In this document: positions 37,760 through 50,300 of the stretch, piece by piece | Numbering within the stretch: position 1 is the stretch's first letter | Layout of the letters: each line of letters begins with the position of its first letter | Assembly: GCA_949316495.1 (NCBI GenBank) | Contig: OX439003.1 | Location: forward strand, 26,697,656-26,761,655 | Source of the DNA: Amphiduros pacificus | Taxonomy: Eukaryota; Annelida; Polychaeta; Phyllodocida; Hesionidae | Direction of reading: 5' to 3' | DNA length: 64,000 nucleotides | Program-made: the position numbers and the translations under genes | Notes under the pieces: model-generated | The model's database searches: none | The model's input: only the letters and a program-made list of their open reading frames with translations | What the model was told of the DNA's origin: nothing

Positions 37760-39080
37760 TGCAATGAAAACAGAACACATCACAGACAATGGAACACTTT
37801 GTAGACATTGCCATGGCAATTTGCCCATAGCAACACGCTAAGTATCACCTACCCACTGTGAGATCAGCTGCAAAGAATGCTTTGAACAGTTCCGAAATAA
37901 AACAATGAAATATTTATGTGACTCTGCACAGATCACACTGGCATTCTAAATGTCCTGTATTATACCTAATACCAAAGAACAGAAATGTTTTTAGTGATCT
38001 GCGTCTATGAGGAAACCTATGGTGGAACTCTAGCAAAATGTAAGCCAGTTGCATTGTACCCACCCTGCTGTCAGTCACTTGGCCCGAGTCCATACAAATC
38101 TGCCCCAGACTTATACACTGACAGATTTCTTCTATAAAACACATCTCCCCTTTTTGCTGGAAAAAATATTCAGGCTTCAAGACCTTTCAAAAAGAATGTC
38201 TGCTTGCTTGAGTTGTAGTGCGGCAAGGCATTATATGAGATGGTCCAGCAATATTTCCAATATGCTACACCAATTATAACCCTCTTTCCAATGGTTAAGC
38301 ATTTATCTTGATTCCTTGTGGTAACTTCAGTGGAAATAAATGAAGTATGTGCTGGTGAAATACCTCCATGGTGGGAATAAACTGACGGCAACAGTAATAA
38401 CATTGATTACTGAAAAAACATTCTTGGCAAATACAATATAAACATTTTTTTACAGAGTTGAATAAATCAGTTTATATGAGTATTGACTGAGACAAAACTC
38501 CGACAACAATATTGATGTAGGCTGCTCAACAATTTCTTCATTGCAAATTAAGAGCAAATATATCCTCATCTACCCTGTGCCCTTAAAAAATGTATATATA
38601 TTTTTGTTTCAAATCCTGCTTGCCCTTTGTTATGAAATGAAAAATAGTTTTTAAGCATGACATTTTAACATATCAGTATTCCAAATTGTGGCAGTGGCTT
38701 TTATATGACCCCAACACAAGTAAAGCAAATGGTTTAGAAATCAATGACTTTTGATCAGCGGAATCAAAACACAGATTACCATCATTACCCAAACAAACTA
38801 AACCACCCATTCTAATCCGGCCCTATAACATGACAGGTTCATTGATCTGTAAACGCTGATGATAGCAAAGTTTCCCTACCTCCTGACTCTAGAGAGTGCC
38901 AGTCTGGTGGCAGACATGCAACATTCCATGATGTGTAAATGTACAGAGGTGTGAAACCCAGAAACCATATTTACATTCTACCACTCCTATAAAGTGTTCC
39001 TGTAATATGTGTGTGCATACAGGTGTGAGTAACAGTAATTGTATCCACTTACAGATTTCATAACCATACCTGAGAAATGG
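37760..39080. other. Intronic DNA, nothing seen
   Basis: AT-rich unique sequence with short overlapping frames on both strands and no supported feature. Confidence 0.45.
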
Positions 39081-39089
39081 TTCCAGCAG

Positions 39090-39382
39090 TTTATACCTCA
39101 GTGATGCGCGTATTTATGCGATTTCGAATGAATACGCGCATGCCGATTATTTGTAAAATATTGATTAGTTTGCGTCGGCCATCTTTAGACTGGTCCCCCA
39201 TCGAGTGTCAAGAACATCGTGTATATACACAGATGTGGCAACCAGTCTATGGCTGTACGCGCCATTTTCGGGTCACGTGACGGGGTCAAATGAGGTGCGC
39301 TTTGTTTACAAATGTTTGTAACGATAAATATCTTGTTTCATGTATCATTTTTAAAAAAAACAGTAGTTGTCTGAGGTATAAA
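39090..39382. mobile_element. Candidate MITE with 12-bp terminal inverted repeats
   Basis: TTTATACCTCAG at 39090-39101 and its exact complement CTGAGGTATAAA at 39371-39382 enclose a CpG-rich 293-bp segment. This stands out in a CpG-poor intron. Just inside the left end, 39103-39140 forms a hairpin (ATGCGCGTATT / AATACGCGCAT). The interior also has GTCACGTGAC and GCGCCATTTT, which are promoter-like words. A target duplication is not evident, so a CpG-island promoter fragment remains an alternative. Confidence 0.4.
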
Positions 39383-39551
39383 AACAAAACATACACTCGT
39401 CGGTCAGCTGTGTGAGCGGATTCAGTTCGTTGGTGATGGCGGACGGATACCCTTCGCCTTCGGCTCAGGGTATCCGTCCGCAATCACCAACTCACTGAAT
39501 CCGCTCACCCAGCTTCCCGACTCGGTATGTTTTGTTATAGGATCTGACCCA
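39369..39551. repeat. Long CpG-rich inverted repeat (foldback/hairpin)
   Basis: The left arm runs to 39453 and the right arm from 39467, around a 13-base loop containing CTTCGG. The inner 42 bases pair at about 38 positions (GTGAGCGGATTCAG, TTGGTGAT, GCGGACGGATACCCT against their complements). Pairing continues outward with gaps through ACAAAACATAC. There are no open frames of note. It is probably a non-autonomous foldback element. If transcribed it would give a long hairpin RNA. Confidence 0.75.
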
Positions 39552-39698
39552 GTTGTTCAAATAATTTAACTGCTCATCATTTCTTTGGAGCAATAATTTG
39601 AAGAAATGACCAAACAGTGGTTTTGTGATGTTTATTATTCTTGCACAAGACCAGTCCTAATCCATAACTGGTACCATATCTCTAATGATCATGACCAT

Positions 39699-39699
<1 letters not shown>

Positions 39700-39747
<48 letters not shown>
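39700..39747. repeat. (TCA)n microsatellite
   Basis: Uninterrupted run of about 16 TCA/ATC trinucleotides. Confidence 0.98.
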
Positions 39748-39949
39748 GCTAGCATCATATCAACTGATAAAGAAATAAGGAGAAATAATACTCGTTTAGT
39801 TAAATTTGTATCTGTCCATTATATTATCTATCAAGGCCATGATACTAAGGAATGAAATTATTTGGAGAACACTAACTCTAAGACTGACTGTATACCACTC
39901 CCCTCATTCCATATTTAGGCTGCCAATGAACATAAAGGTGTGAGAGAGT

Positions 39950-40290
39950 TACACCTGTATCTGAACATGTTGTTACAAGTACATTTGCTACTTGTACTGG
40001 ATTATCCTGAATTTACAGGGGTGGGTATGTTGAGGCAAGTACATTTGCATTTTGTACTGGATTATCCTGAATCTACAGGGGTGGGTATGTTGAGGCAAGT
40101 ACATTTGTTGTACTGGATTATCCTGAATCTACAGGGGTGGGTATGTTGAGGCAAGTACATTTGCATTTTGTACTGGATTATCCTGAATCTACAGGGGTGG
40201 GTATGTTGAGGCAAGTACATTTGTTGTACTGGATTATCCTGAATCTACAGGGGTGGGTATGTTGAGGCAAGTACATTTGCATCTTGTATT
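39950..40290. repeat. 60/56-bp alternating minisatellite
   Basis: ACAGGGGTGGGTATG recurs at 40015, 40075, 40131, 40191 and 40247. Spacings are therefore 60, 56, 60 and 56 bp. The short form lacks four bases in TTGCATTTTGTACT. Array growth evidently occurred as 116-bp dimers. Edge copies are diverged. Confidence 0.95.
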
Positions 40291-40299
40291 TGCTCCTCC

Positions 40300-41035
40300 T
40301 GTATTTACAAGGTATATTTGCTTCTTGGACTCTGTAATTACAGGGTAGGAATGTTTAAGACCAGTGAATTTGCTTCAGCTAAACCTTCAGTGGAGATACT
40401 GCCTGAATCACATTAAATGCATTCAAATCTATAATTAAAAAAAAAACATCAAGATTTTGCTTGTCAAATAGGGATAGACAGAATAGAAATTTCAATGTTA
40501 CAGAAGTTGCCAATGTTTACCCCTGATATTTATGCATTTCTTGGTTGTTTGAATGTGTTATATTTCACAAATCAATCAAGCCATCAGAGTGACCTACTTT
40601 CATCTCACATCAAAGGTGGCCTTGACCTCACAAGGTACACTTTTCATGTCACCAGCAATGAGTAGTCCAAACGCTTCAGTATGCCACACAGCACTGGTAC
40701 CAAGTATAATTATGATTCCATTTATCGCAACTATACTGAACAAGCTGAGCCCCAAAAAGTAGATATCTATTCTCAATTATTCAGATAATATGGTGTCTAG
40801 GGAGCTTTAGGAGTGCAAATCGCTTCTCTTGGCAGACCTCATTCTGAAATTGTTGCTTCACATACACATAATCAAGTGATATGGGTGGAAACTTGTAAAT
40901 GATCCTAACAACCAAACACAATTTACAAAAAGACATGACTTTTTATTATCAAATTGGTTGCTTTTGGAACTGTATATATTTTCTTTGGATGGCTTGTTAG
41001 ATCAGTTTCTCATATTATTTGATCACACATACACA
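40300..41035. other. Intronic DNA, nothing seen
   Basis: AT-rich unique sequence between the minisatellite and the palindromic element. No supported feature. Confidence 0.45.
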
Positions 41036-43783
41036 GGTTGGACACAATCAAGGTCTGAATGTACATTTGACAGTGTTACAATGCAATGAAATATTTTTTG
41101 ACATCACCAAACATTCAAGATGCCACTACTTATGATAACAAGCTGAATGATACCTTTTAAATAAAAAAAAGAAATCACGAATCGGTGCATTACTTCCAGC
41201 ACAGTGAATATTTTAACGTCCAAAATTTATGAAAAATCAACTGTTACGAATGTTCATTATGTGTTGTACCTTTCTGTCAAGGTAAATTTCACAATTAATT
41301 TAAAAGTTACATTGCAAAAATAAGTCATATTTTGACTAATTATTTCTCTAGTTTTTTTATAGATTGTCTGGTGTATGGTATCACCGCAAATTGCATATTC
41401 CACGATACCTCTGGAAAATATGTGTTTTGTTACGGAATTTCTGGTTTAAAACCCCAATAATAAAACACTGTCTACATTTCTAATACTAATAACACAAATG
41501 GATTAATAAATACCTTCATTTGACAATATCATATGAAGGAATAAACAAATAAATATTTTAAGTAAGTCAAATCATTGTTATGTGAATATTATGCCATATC
41601 ATGTTTTGAGGAGAATTTCAACAAAAATGCGTAGAGTACGTACCCCCATGTGAATTGGTAGTTCCAGAAAAGACAACTAATTCATATTATACAGTCATAT
41701 TGAGCTACTGTTGAGTATTATTAGTGAGATAATTATTACCCCCTTGTAGAGTACGTACCCCCTTGTTCACAGAGGTGTTAGTGTTGGTCTTGATTGACTT
41801 TAAAATCATTTATATTGTTTGTAAAGTGATGAGATGTCAAGTGGACATCTCTGTAAAACAAAACAACAGTTTTAGAAATTGTTTAATAATTATGTGTTTG
41901 CTCTCTACACAAAATTTCTTACAATAATTTTGGTAATATTTGACTTTCTACCAAATTCATTAGCCAGACCACGTGAAACTTTGAAGTTAATTTTGAATAA
42001 GTATATCAAAAGTAAATACAAATGGTTTGATAATTATTTCATTGTAAAATGAGTATCATAATAGTCTGTATAGTCTACTCCATGAACTTACTAAAATGTA
42101 ATTGCTTCTGGGGTACGTACACTACAACATTTGAGTAATATTTACCAAATACTGATCACCCTTGGACTAGGTGGCTCATAACAATTTATGAACTAAATAG
42201 AGCAAGGAATCCATCAAGTACAAAAGTTTGTGGACTTCTTATTCAAAGAACATAGCCAAAATGAGTAAATTAAAGAAGAATACAATTAAAAATATGGAGG
42301 CAACGTCATGTTTCATATCTTAGGCAAAACATAATTATCAAACCTGGTTTTTTAACAGAGTTGTCCACTTGACATTTCATCACTTTACAAACAACATAAA
42401 TGATTTAAAATTCTATCAAGACCAACACTAACATCTCTGTGTACAACGGGGTACATATGCTATGATGGGGGTACGTACACTACAAACAGACAAGACATCT
42501 CATTTTCAACCAACAATTATTTCACTTACAATACTCAACATTGGTCAAATATATTTTTGTACCTATATTGTACGTTTATAAACAACTATAAAAATATAAT
42601 CAATTAATCATTATTAGAAATGTTGAATTTTTTATTTCAGGGGTTAAAACCAGAAATTCCTTTAAAAAAACACACATTTTTTTCTGGTATTGTGGAATAT
42701 CCAGGTTTGCCATGATGTCATACATGAGACAATCCTAAACAAACTAAATGAATAATAATTAGTCAAAATATACCTTGTTTGTGCAATGTATCCTTTATAT
42801 TAGTTGTTAACTTTAACTTGACAAAAAGGTACAGCACACAATGCACATTCATAACAGTTTATTTTTAATAAGTATAGGACATCAAAATATTTATTGTTTT
42901 GGAAATAGTACACTGATTCATGGTTTATTTTTTTATCTAAAAGGTATTATTCAGTTTGTTATCATAAGCAACATCTTAAATGTTTGGTGACATCAAAAAA
43001 TATTTTATTACATTGTAATACTGCCGAGTGTACCTTGATGAAGCCCATCCCAATACTGTAACAGAATTATTTGATGCTCAAGAAGATATCTAAGTATTAA
43101 AAATGTATGGAATGTCAATTGCAAGTCAATTCAAAATAAAAATCAGTTTTGTAAACATTTCAATTTCATTTTTGTTGTGAAAATCAGTGTTGTTTCTGTG
43201 TTATTTTATGTGTAGAGTATGTACCCCAGGTAATGTATCAATTTTTTCAAAACAATAAGAAGTGAAATACTTAGGCAGTTGCATATTATATCTTTCAAAA
43301 ATATTCTTTCTTTATCTGCAGTTGATAAGCATTATGAGTTAAGATTCATTTGAAGTTAATTTGTTGTCATAATCTTTGCTTGGTGCAGTACTGAAAATAT
43401 CAAAATGTTATTTCCCCGTCTCAACATTTTTTCTCTATATATTTAAAATTTTGGTTGTCCAAATTTAGTTTTAACTATGTTAGAACATTATATACACTAT
43501 ATTAAATTATTTACTTTATATTTGTTTCATTAATATAACTAATTTGGATAAGATTTCTTAATTATCCAAAATCAGTGTATACAGTTTGTAGAGTACGTAC
43601 CCCCAGCAACATGTGTATGTTAAGCAGCCATAAAATTTTAATGGTATGTCCTTGTGCAAAAATATTTTGGATTTAGGACAAGTAGACCTTGCATTTTGAT
43701 AAAACATAAGTTAGAAATGCAGGTCACAAGTTTGATTTTTCATGTTAAGTGACTGCCTCTAGTGACCTTGATTGTGTCCAACC
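41036..43783. mobile_element. Large palindromic (foldback-type) element with 20-bp terminal inverted repeats
   Basis: GGTTGGACACAATCAAGGTC at 41036-41055 recurs as its exact complement at 43764-43783. Inside, two arms of nearly 1 kb (about 41048-41905 and 42325-43040) are inverted copies of each other. Diagnostic pairs are TGACATCACCAAACAT/ATGTTTGGTGACATCA and GTGTTAGTGTTGGTCTTGAT with its near-complement. The right side carries an extra 720 bp before the outer repeat. No ATG frame of 60 codons exists on either strand from about 40763 to 44786, so it encodes no transposase. A GTACGTAC-centred motif recurs six to seven times. No clear target duplication was found and the superfamily is unknown. 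Confidence 0.75.
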
Positions 43784-44340
43784 CGACACCATGCTTCACC
43801 AAATATAATCATGCACTTTTGTGACCTCTTGTGGTCATGCCCATGATATTTCAGACAATTTAAAAATGTGTTTTAATATATAACTCAATGAAACGGCTTC
43901 TCCTATCAAGATAATACCTTCTAAATATTTTCCTATTCCTCACCACTGTAAGAAATCTTATCAATCTGAGGAGCTCACTTTACTTATCAATAAGTGGTAA
44001 ATACCCACAATATACAGGAAGTATGAGGCACATTATGAACCACTAAATGGCAACTCTATATTGCTCAATAACGTCCATGAGGAAATTGTGCAGAAACTCA
44101 TGATCACCTTACAGCCTGCAAGGTTTGTACAATAAAATCCAATTACATTAATCATCAAATCAGAAATGCCAGGATGTTGAAATATGGGACCAATCAGAGA
44201 ACAAAACTAGTATTAAATACGTTATAGAGTATATCAGGGGATGTTTAAAATATTTTTGAAAAGATTCAAATTAACGGTGCTCTCTTCAGCCAAATTTTAG
44301 TTCAACATTTTGTGTTTAAAACAATAATAGTCACTTTGAT
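43784..44340. other. Intronic DNA, nothing seen
   Basis: AT-rich unique sequence following the palindromic element. CTCTTGTGGTCATG at about 43826 is a poor CTCF-like match and is not counted. Confidence 0.4.
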
Positions 44341-44344
44341 ATTT

Positions 44345-44640
44345 TGGTACATGTCACATGCTAGTAGTAACATTCTACTTCTGGTCCATTACTGGTCACA
44401 TGCTGTTACTGGTAACAATTTACTACTAGGCCAATATTGTTAATGGTTATATTCTATTACTGGCTGGTTCCATGTTGCTATTGGTAACATTCTACTACTG
44501 GTCCGATGCTAAGCTGTTACTGTAGCATTCTACTTCTTGTCCTTTGTTGCCAATGGTAACATTCTACTACTACTTGTCTCGGTTGTTTCTGGTAATATTC
44601 TACTACTTGTCCTATGTTTTTATTGGTGTCTTAACAAGAA
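44345..44640. repeat. Degenerate minisatellite (ACTGGTAACATTCTACTACTGGTC theme)
   Basis: Seven or so diverged copies of a roughly 35-45 bp unit share TGGTAACATTCTACTACT and a following GGTCC/TGTCC plus ATG. Copy lengths vary, indicating an old array. Confidence 0.8.
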
Positions 44641-44786
44641 TTATTTTCTCCTGTAAAATAGATATTATTACAGCATAGACATTATTACAGCATATTCACA
44701 CCTCTTGGCAAAATTAGCAATAAGATTAAAATGTTTACTATTGTATTCAGACTACTGAAATTCTATCACAATTGGAATCATTGCTT

Positions 44787-45370
44787 TCAGTCTATGCTGC
44801 AGTTTGGCAATAAATCCAATGTCACCATAAAATACTCCCAAATGCATGCCTTCTCACAAAACATCCCACCACATTCTTGATCATGAAAACATAATCCACT
44901 GTTCCGAGCTGAACAAAATATCCAGGGGGAAAATAAAACTGCTACACATCCATATGTACCCCTGTGGTGATATTTATTTTCACAGAGGGAGAATATTTGG
45001 CACTGGTCTGGGGACATCATACATTATGGAGATAGCAGAGGCATCTCGACCTGTTAGAGAAGTTGCTTCGGCCATACTTGTGAGTAATGCTCTCTTGTAT
45101 TACTCTCAGATCTGCTCTTTGCAAAACACATATATATCATCAGGAGCTGATAAAAACATCACGGCTGAGACTTGGGGTAAAATAAAAACAGAGATAAGCT
45201 TTACATAGTGATATACACAGAATTACTTCATAAAAGACCACAGAATCTATGGAAGCAACAAGAGTGTTCAAATGTAGACTTATTTATGAACAATGTTCTG
45301 AAACCAAGTGTTTAATATTCTGTAACACTGGGCTTAAACAAAGAGCTTAACATAGAGATCTGAGAAATTT
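44787..45370. other. Moderately complex intronic DNA, no gene recognised
   Basis: Overlapping open frames on both strands (120 codons on plus, 77 on minus) show no domain. The plus frame is the longest outside repeats and the acidic-repeat gene apart from frames at 34870, 57101 and 59489, none of which is recognisable. I do not call it a gene. Confidence 0.35.
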
Positions 45371-45374
45371 TCTA

Positions 45375-47085
45375 TCCTGTAGAGCAACCAAGTAACACTG
45401 CGATCTATCCTGTAGAGAAACACTGTGGTCTATCCTGTAGAGAAACACTGTGGTCTATTCTGTAGAGAAACACTGTGGTCTATCATGTAGGGACACACTG
45501 TGGTCTATCCTGTAGAGAAACACTGTAGTCTATCCTGTAGAGAAACACTGTAGTCTATCCTGTAGAGAAACACTGTGGTCTATCCTGTAGGGACACGCTG
45601 TGGTCTATCCTGTAGAGAAACACTGTGGTCTATCCTATAGAGAAACACTGTGGTCTATCCTGTAGAGAAACACTGTGGTCTGTCCTGTACAGAAACACTG
45701 TGGTCTATCCTGTACAGAAACACTGTGGTCTATCCTGTAGAGAAACACTGCGGTCTATCCTGTAGAGAAACACTGTGGTCTATCCTGTAGAGAAACACTG
45801 CGGTCTATCCTGTAGAGAAACACTGTGGTCTATCCTGTAGGGACACCAAGTAACACTGTGGTCTAACCTACAGAGAAACACTGTGGTCTATTCTGTAGAG
45901 AAACACTGTGGTCTATCCTGTAGGGACACCAAGTAACACTGTGGTCTAACCTACAGAGAAACACTGTGGTCTATCCTGTAGAGAAACACTGTGGTCTATT
46001 CTGTAGAGAAACACTGTGGTCTATCATGTAGGGACACACTGTGGTCTATCCTGTAGAGAAACACTGTAGTCTATCCTGTAGAGAAACACTGTAGTCTATC
46101 CTGTAGAGAAACACTGTGGTCTATCCTGTAGGGACACGCTGTGGTCTATCCTGTAGAGAAACACTGTGGTCTATCCTATAGAGAAACACTGTGGTCTATC
46201 CTGTAGAGAAACACTGTGGTCTATCCTGTAGGGACACGCTGTGGTCTATCCTGTAGGGACACACTGTGGTCTATCCTATAGAGAAACACTGTGGTCTATC
46301 CTGTAGAGAAACACTGTGGTCTATCCTGTAGGGACACGCTGTGGTCTATCCTGTAGAGAAACACTGTGGTCTATCCTATAGAGAAACACTGTGGTCTATC
46401 CTGTAGAGAAACACTGTGGTCTATCCTGTACAGAAACGCTGTGGTCTATCCTGTACAGAAACACTGTGGTCTATCCTGTAGAGAAACACTGTGGTCTATC
46501 CTGTAGGGACACCAAGTAACACTGTGGTCTAACCTACAGAGAAACACTGTGGTCTATCCTGTAGAGAAACACTGTGGTCTATTCTGTAGAGAAACACTGT
46601 GGTCTATCCTGTAGGGACACGCTGTGGTCTATCCTGTAGAGACACCAAGTAACACTGTGGTCTAACCTACAGAGAAACAATGCGCTCGATCCAATATGAA
46701 TAATAAGGATCATTGCATTCTATCATTTTAGAGAAACCAAGTCACAATACAGTCTGTCCAATAGAGAAACCAAGGAACATTGTGGTCTATCATACAGAGA
46801 AACCAAGATACTGTGGTCTATCCTATAGAGAAACACTGTGGTCTATCCTATAGAGAAACAATGTGGTCTATCCTGTACAGAAACGCAGTGGTCTATCCTT
46901 TAGAGAAACACTGTGGTCTATCTCATAAGGAAACACTGGTCTATCCTATAGAGAAACACTGGTCTACCCTATAGAGAAACACTGTGGTCTATCTCATAAG
47001 GAAACACTGGTCTATCCTATAAAGAAACACTGGTCTACCCTATAGAGAAACACTGTGGTCTATCCTATAGAGAAACCAAATAACA
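45375..47085. repeat. 25-bp minisatellite with higher-order structure
   Basis: Unit AGAAACACTGTGGTCTATCCTGTAG, about 67 copies over 1.7 kb. Variants include GGGACAC, TGTACAG, CCTATAG and an insertion form ACCAAGTAACACTG. A block of about 285 bp around 45420-45690 recurs 541 bp downstream without a difference I can see, so segments of the array have duplicated recently. The right end (after 46690) is more diverged. Confidence 0.97.
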
Positions 47086-47319
47086 CTTCCGTCCAAACAT
47101 AGAGCTTAACATAGAGTCATGAACAATGTCTGACTATATAAAGAAACAAAGAGCACTGAGTATAGAGATATGAGCAATGAGATATAAGCAATGTCTGTAC
47201 AGAGAACATTGAGGAATGAAGTGTACACCAAATAAAGAGCAACAAACAATGTATTTCCTGTGGAGACTACTCAATTCCATTATATGTATGTGATGTATAT
47301 ATGCATAAAGCATTAAGCT

Positions 47320-47361
47320 TGTATGTACCAGAGAGGCGGATGTATGTACCAGAGAGGCGGA
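47320..47361. repeat. 21-bp direct duplication
   Basis: Two exact copies of a 21-bp unit, TGTATGTACCAGAGAGGCGG plus A, at 47320 and 47341. Confidence 0.9.
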
Positions 47362-47364
47362 TGT

Positions 47365-50300
47365 ATGATGTTGTGAACCATGGTTTGAGCTGAGAGGTTA
47401 TGATGTGACTGAGCTGGTAGGAGGTGAGCAGTGAGACACGCAGGCAACGTTTGTAGCTTTGCAGCCAGGCTGGACGTTGGCCAGATCTATGGCCTTCCCG
47501 CACGGCAGGCTTATGTTTGTGGTGAACTAACATGACCTGACGGTGGAATAAATGCTATGTTCTACACCATGTTGCCATCAACCATCACAACAGATGCATT
47601 TCAAAATTGCAACTTTCACAATCTCCAAATGTGTAGCTCAAATTTGTGCTTAGATAAACCAAATCAAATAACAAAACACATGACAAACTAGTTGATATAT
47701 CATCTTATTAAATAATAGCTGATTTCAATGATAAAACAAAATTTATGGAAGAACTGCAACATCAAACTTGAAATTGTAATGTCCAGGAACAAATGTGATA
47801 AATGTCTGGTTATTATTAGTAAAAGCAAATGTCAGCCTTAACAACACTATTTCTTTGTCGGGAATATCTTGGTAAACATTTGTGTAAAACAAATCAACAA
47901 CGCCTGTGACCCACCTACATTAGAGACGTTTATTTTGTTTTTGTCCATGCAAAAATGAAGAATATGTAGAGCTTTATTTTATAAAGCCTAATAAGGATCA
48001 GATGATGTTGATCACTAGGGGAAGCCCTGCCTGTATCTGATCCCTGCCTGCAAAATCACAATGCTGAAGTAGTGTGACAGTTACCACAGCATAGTCTGCA
48101 GCATGATGTGCCTGCATGTTGCTCTGCAGAATCTTCTGTGTCTGTCACAACTTACTAGGTCAGGTCATGGAACGATCATCTGACCTTGTTGTGCTATGGC
48201 GATGATTCAAATAAAATTGAGCAGAGTGGATTTTTGGAAATTTGAGAGGCCTGCATGCAATGAAACTGTGATGACAAAGCATGCAATATCAGAACCGTGC
48301 CGAGTAAAATGGTTATGAATAACCATAATGGAACTACTGCATTGAATGATTTCATGTATTACATTCAAGTATAAGAATAAAAAAATGTCTGATAAATACA
48401 ACACAGAACGGGAAACATGAATAGACACAGTCATGTCTCTATAAAAGCAAAAACATGTAAATATGAAATTGATACAGCAACTACATGCCAGTATGGATTG
48501 GTAACATGTTAATGTAAGTAGTTTAACTTGATTATCAAGAGAGAATTTGATGATCACGCAAAAATAATAAGTTGAATATTGCCCAAAAAGGTCAAGTTAA
48601 AAATCACACAAAAAGGTTGAATGGTCCAGCTAAACTTGCCGACATTTCGCAAATATTCTGCCAAAAAATATAATTTGGGAGAATTTACCAGAATATATAT
48701 TTTATCAACTTTAAATTAACATGCATTTTTGTACAAAAAACTAAGTTTTAAAAAGTTACTGTGAACAAATGCATTAATATAAAAAGCACTAAAGCCATTC
48801 CACAATAGACAGGAATATGCGAACAGGTCTGTAGTTGTGCAAAACGAAACAGCAGTTATTTAATGACATGGAAATTAACATAAATATGACAGAGTTGGAA
48901 AGGTTATTACCAACAAATTCAAACCAATTAACTTGTAATGATAGGCATGTGTATTTAAGTGCAAACCACTTAACATTTAGTATATATGTCTATATATAAA
49001 TCACTACAGAATGTTCATCAAATAACACTGGATCCTCATAACAGATGAATAGCATGCATGTATACAGCATGGATATCAGGCAATCATTCTGCTCATATAA
49101 TAACATTACTATTGTGTCATTTACAATTTCCCACCCATTAAACCTTTGATATAACCTCCAGGAGTAAAACATCATTCAAATACTCTTTATAGAAACACAT
49201 CTGCTGGAGTGTTAATAGTAGGTTAAAAAGATCATTATGTTTCTTTATGACTTTAGATGTTATGAGAAACATTATTTGATGCATGATATATTTATAGATA
49301 AATACATGTTTATCATCAAATAATAAAAACGGTTACATTTTATCATAAAATAGTAAGAAGGATGCATTAATTATTTGTCTTGGACTGAGCCTAGTGTTAT
49401 ATAATTCAGTACAGGAAAAATGGCTGCCAGATTTTATATCAAAAATATTTCCTGACAGTCTTTCCCAACAAACATAGGGCAAGTATAGTGCAGGCATAAC
49501 CCAGGTTCTGCCTAGGTAATGTATATCTATGGAGCAGGGGACAGAGATGAGTATCCACACATTGATATAGTGCAATATGTATCCTTTCTAATTTGAAATT
49601 AAGGGAATATCTCTGAGAAGTAATGCAGGAGCCAATATCACCAATATATCACCATGACTAACTACATGCATATATACAGAAAATATAGGTGATATTTCCA
49701 AACTACTATGAAATATTTTACTTGACATATTTCTACAAACATCTTTTCACACATTTTGGCTTAACAAAGCCATCAAAATTTCCCAAAAGTCTAATTGATT
49801 GCTCCCAGGATTACAGAAATAAATGCATGAGGAAGGATTGTCTAAACTTTTATTTGCCATTATACATGTACTGCCAAAAATAGGGGTCTAAATATAAAAA
49901 AATCAAGTCTGAAAATTGGGGAAATTTGGTCAACCGGCACTTATTAAATAACAAAAACATATCAACAGCATAACTTTAAAATATTGGTTTTCCTTAATAT
50001 ATAACATCTAATTACGTTTCCAGAAATCATTTGAATATGGTTGTTTAGTTTTCCCCTGAGCAATACTCATTGATTGTGGTGACTCCTAGCTAATACAGAT
50101 CAAATCCAAACTAAATCCATTGGTAGAAACTACAGCCCTGAGGCATGAAATCTGAAATCTCGAAACCTCTGTCCTCAACATATATGCCCACAAATAAAAT
50201 AAATCAAGGATCATATCAAAAGTGCCATAAACTAGAAATATGTATCACCCTCTGCATATCTCTCTCATCAAAAATTGGCCTCATCTCATTGATTCCTTAC

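Noticed and set aside
44846-45208. 120-codon plus-strand frame
   Set aside because: No domain, no splice context, and an overlapping minus frame. Treated as chance.
48002-48030. CTCF-like word TCACTAGGGGAAGC
   Set aside because: Too many mismatches to the core (about three) to count with the others.
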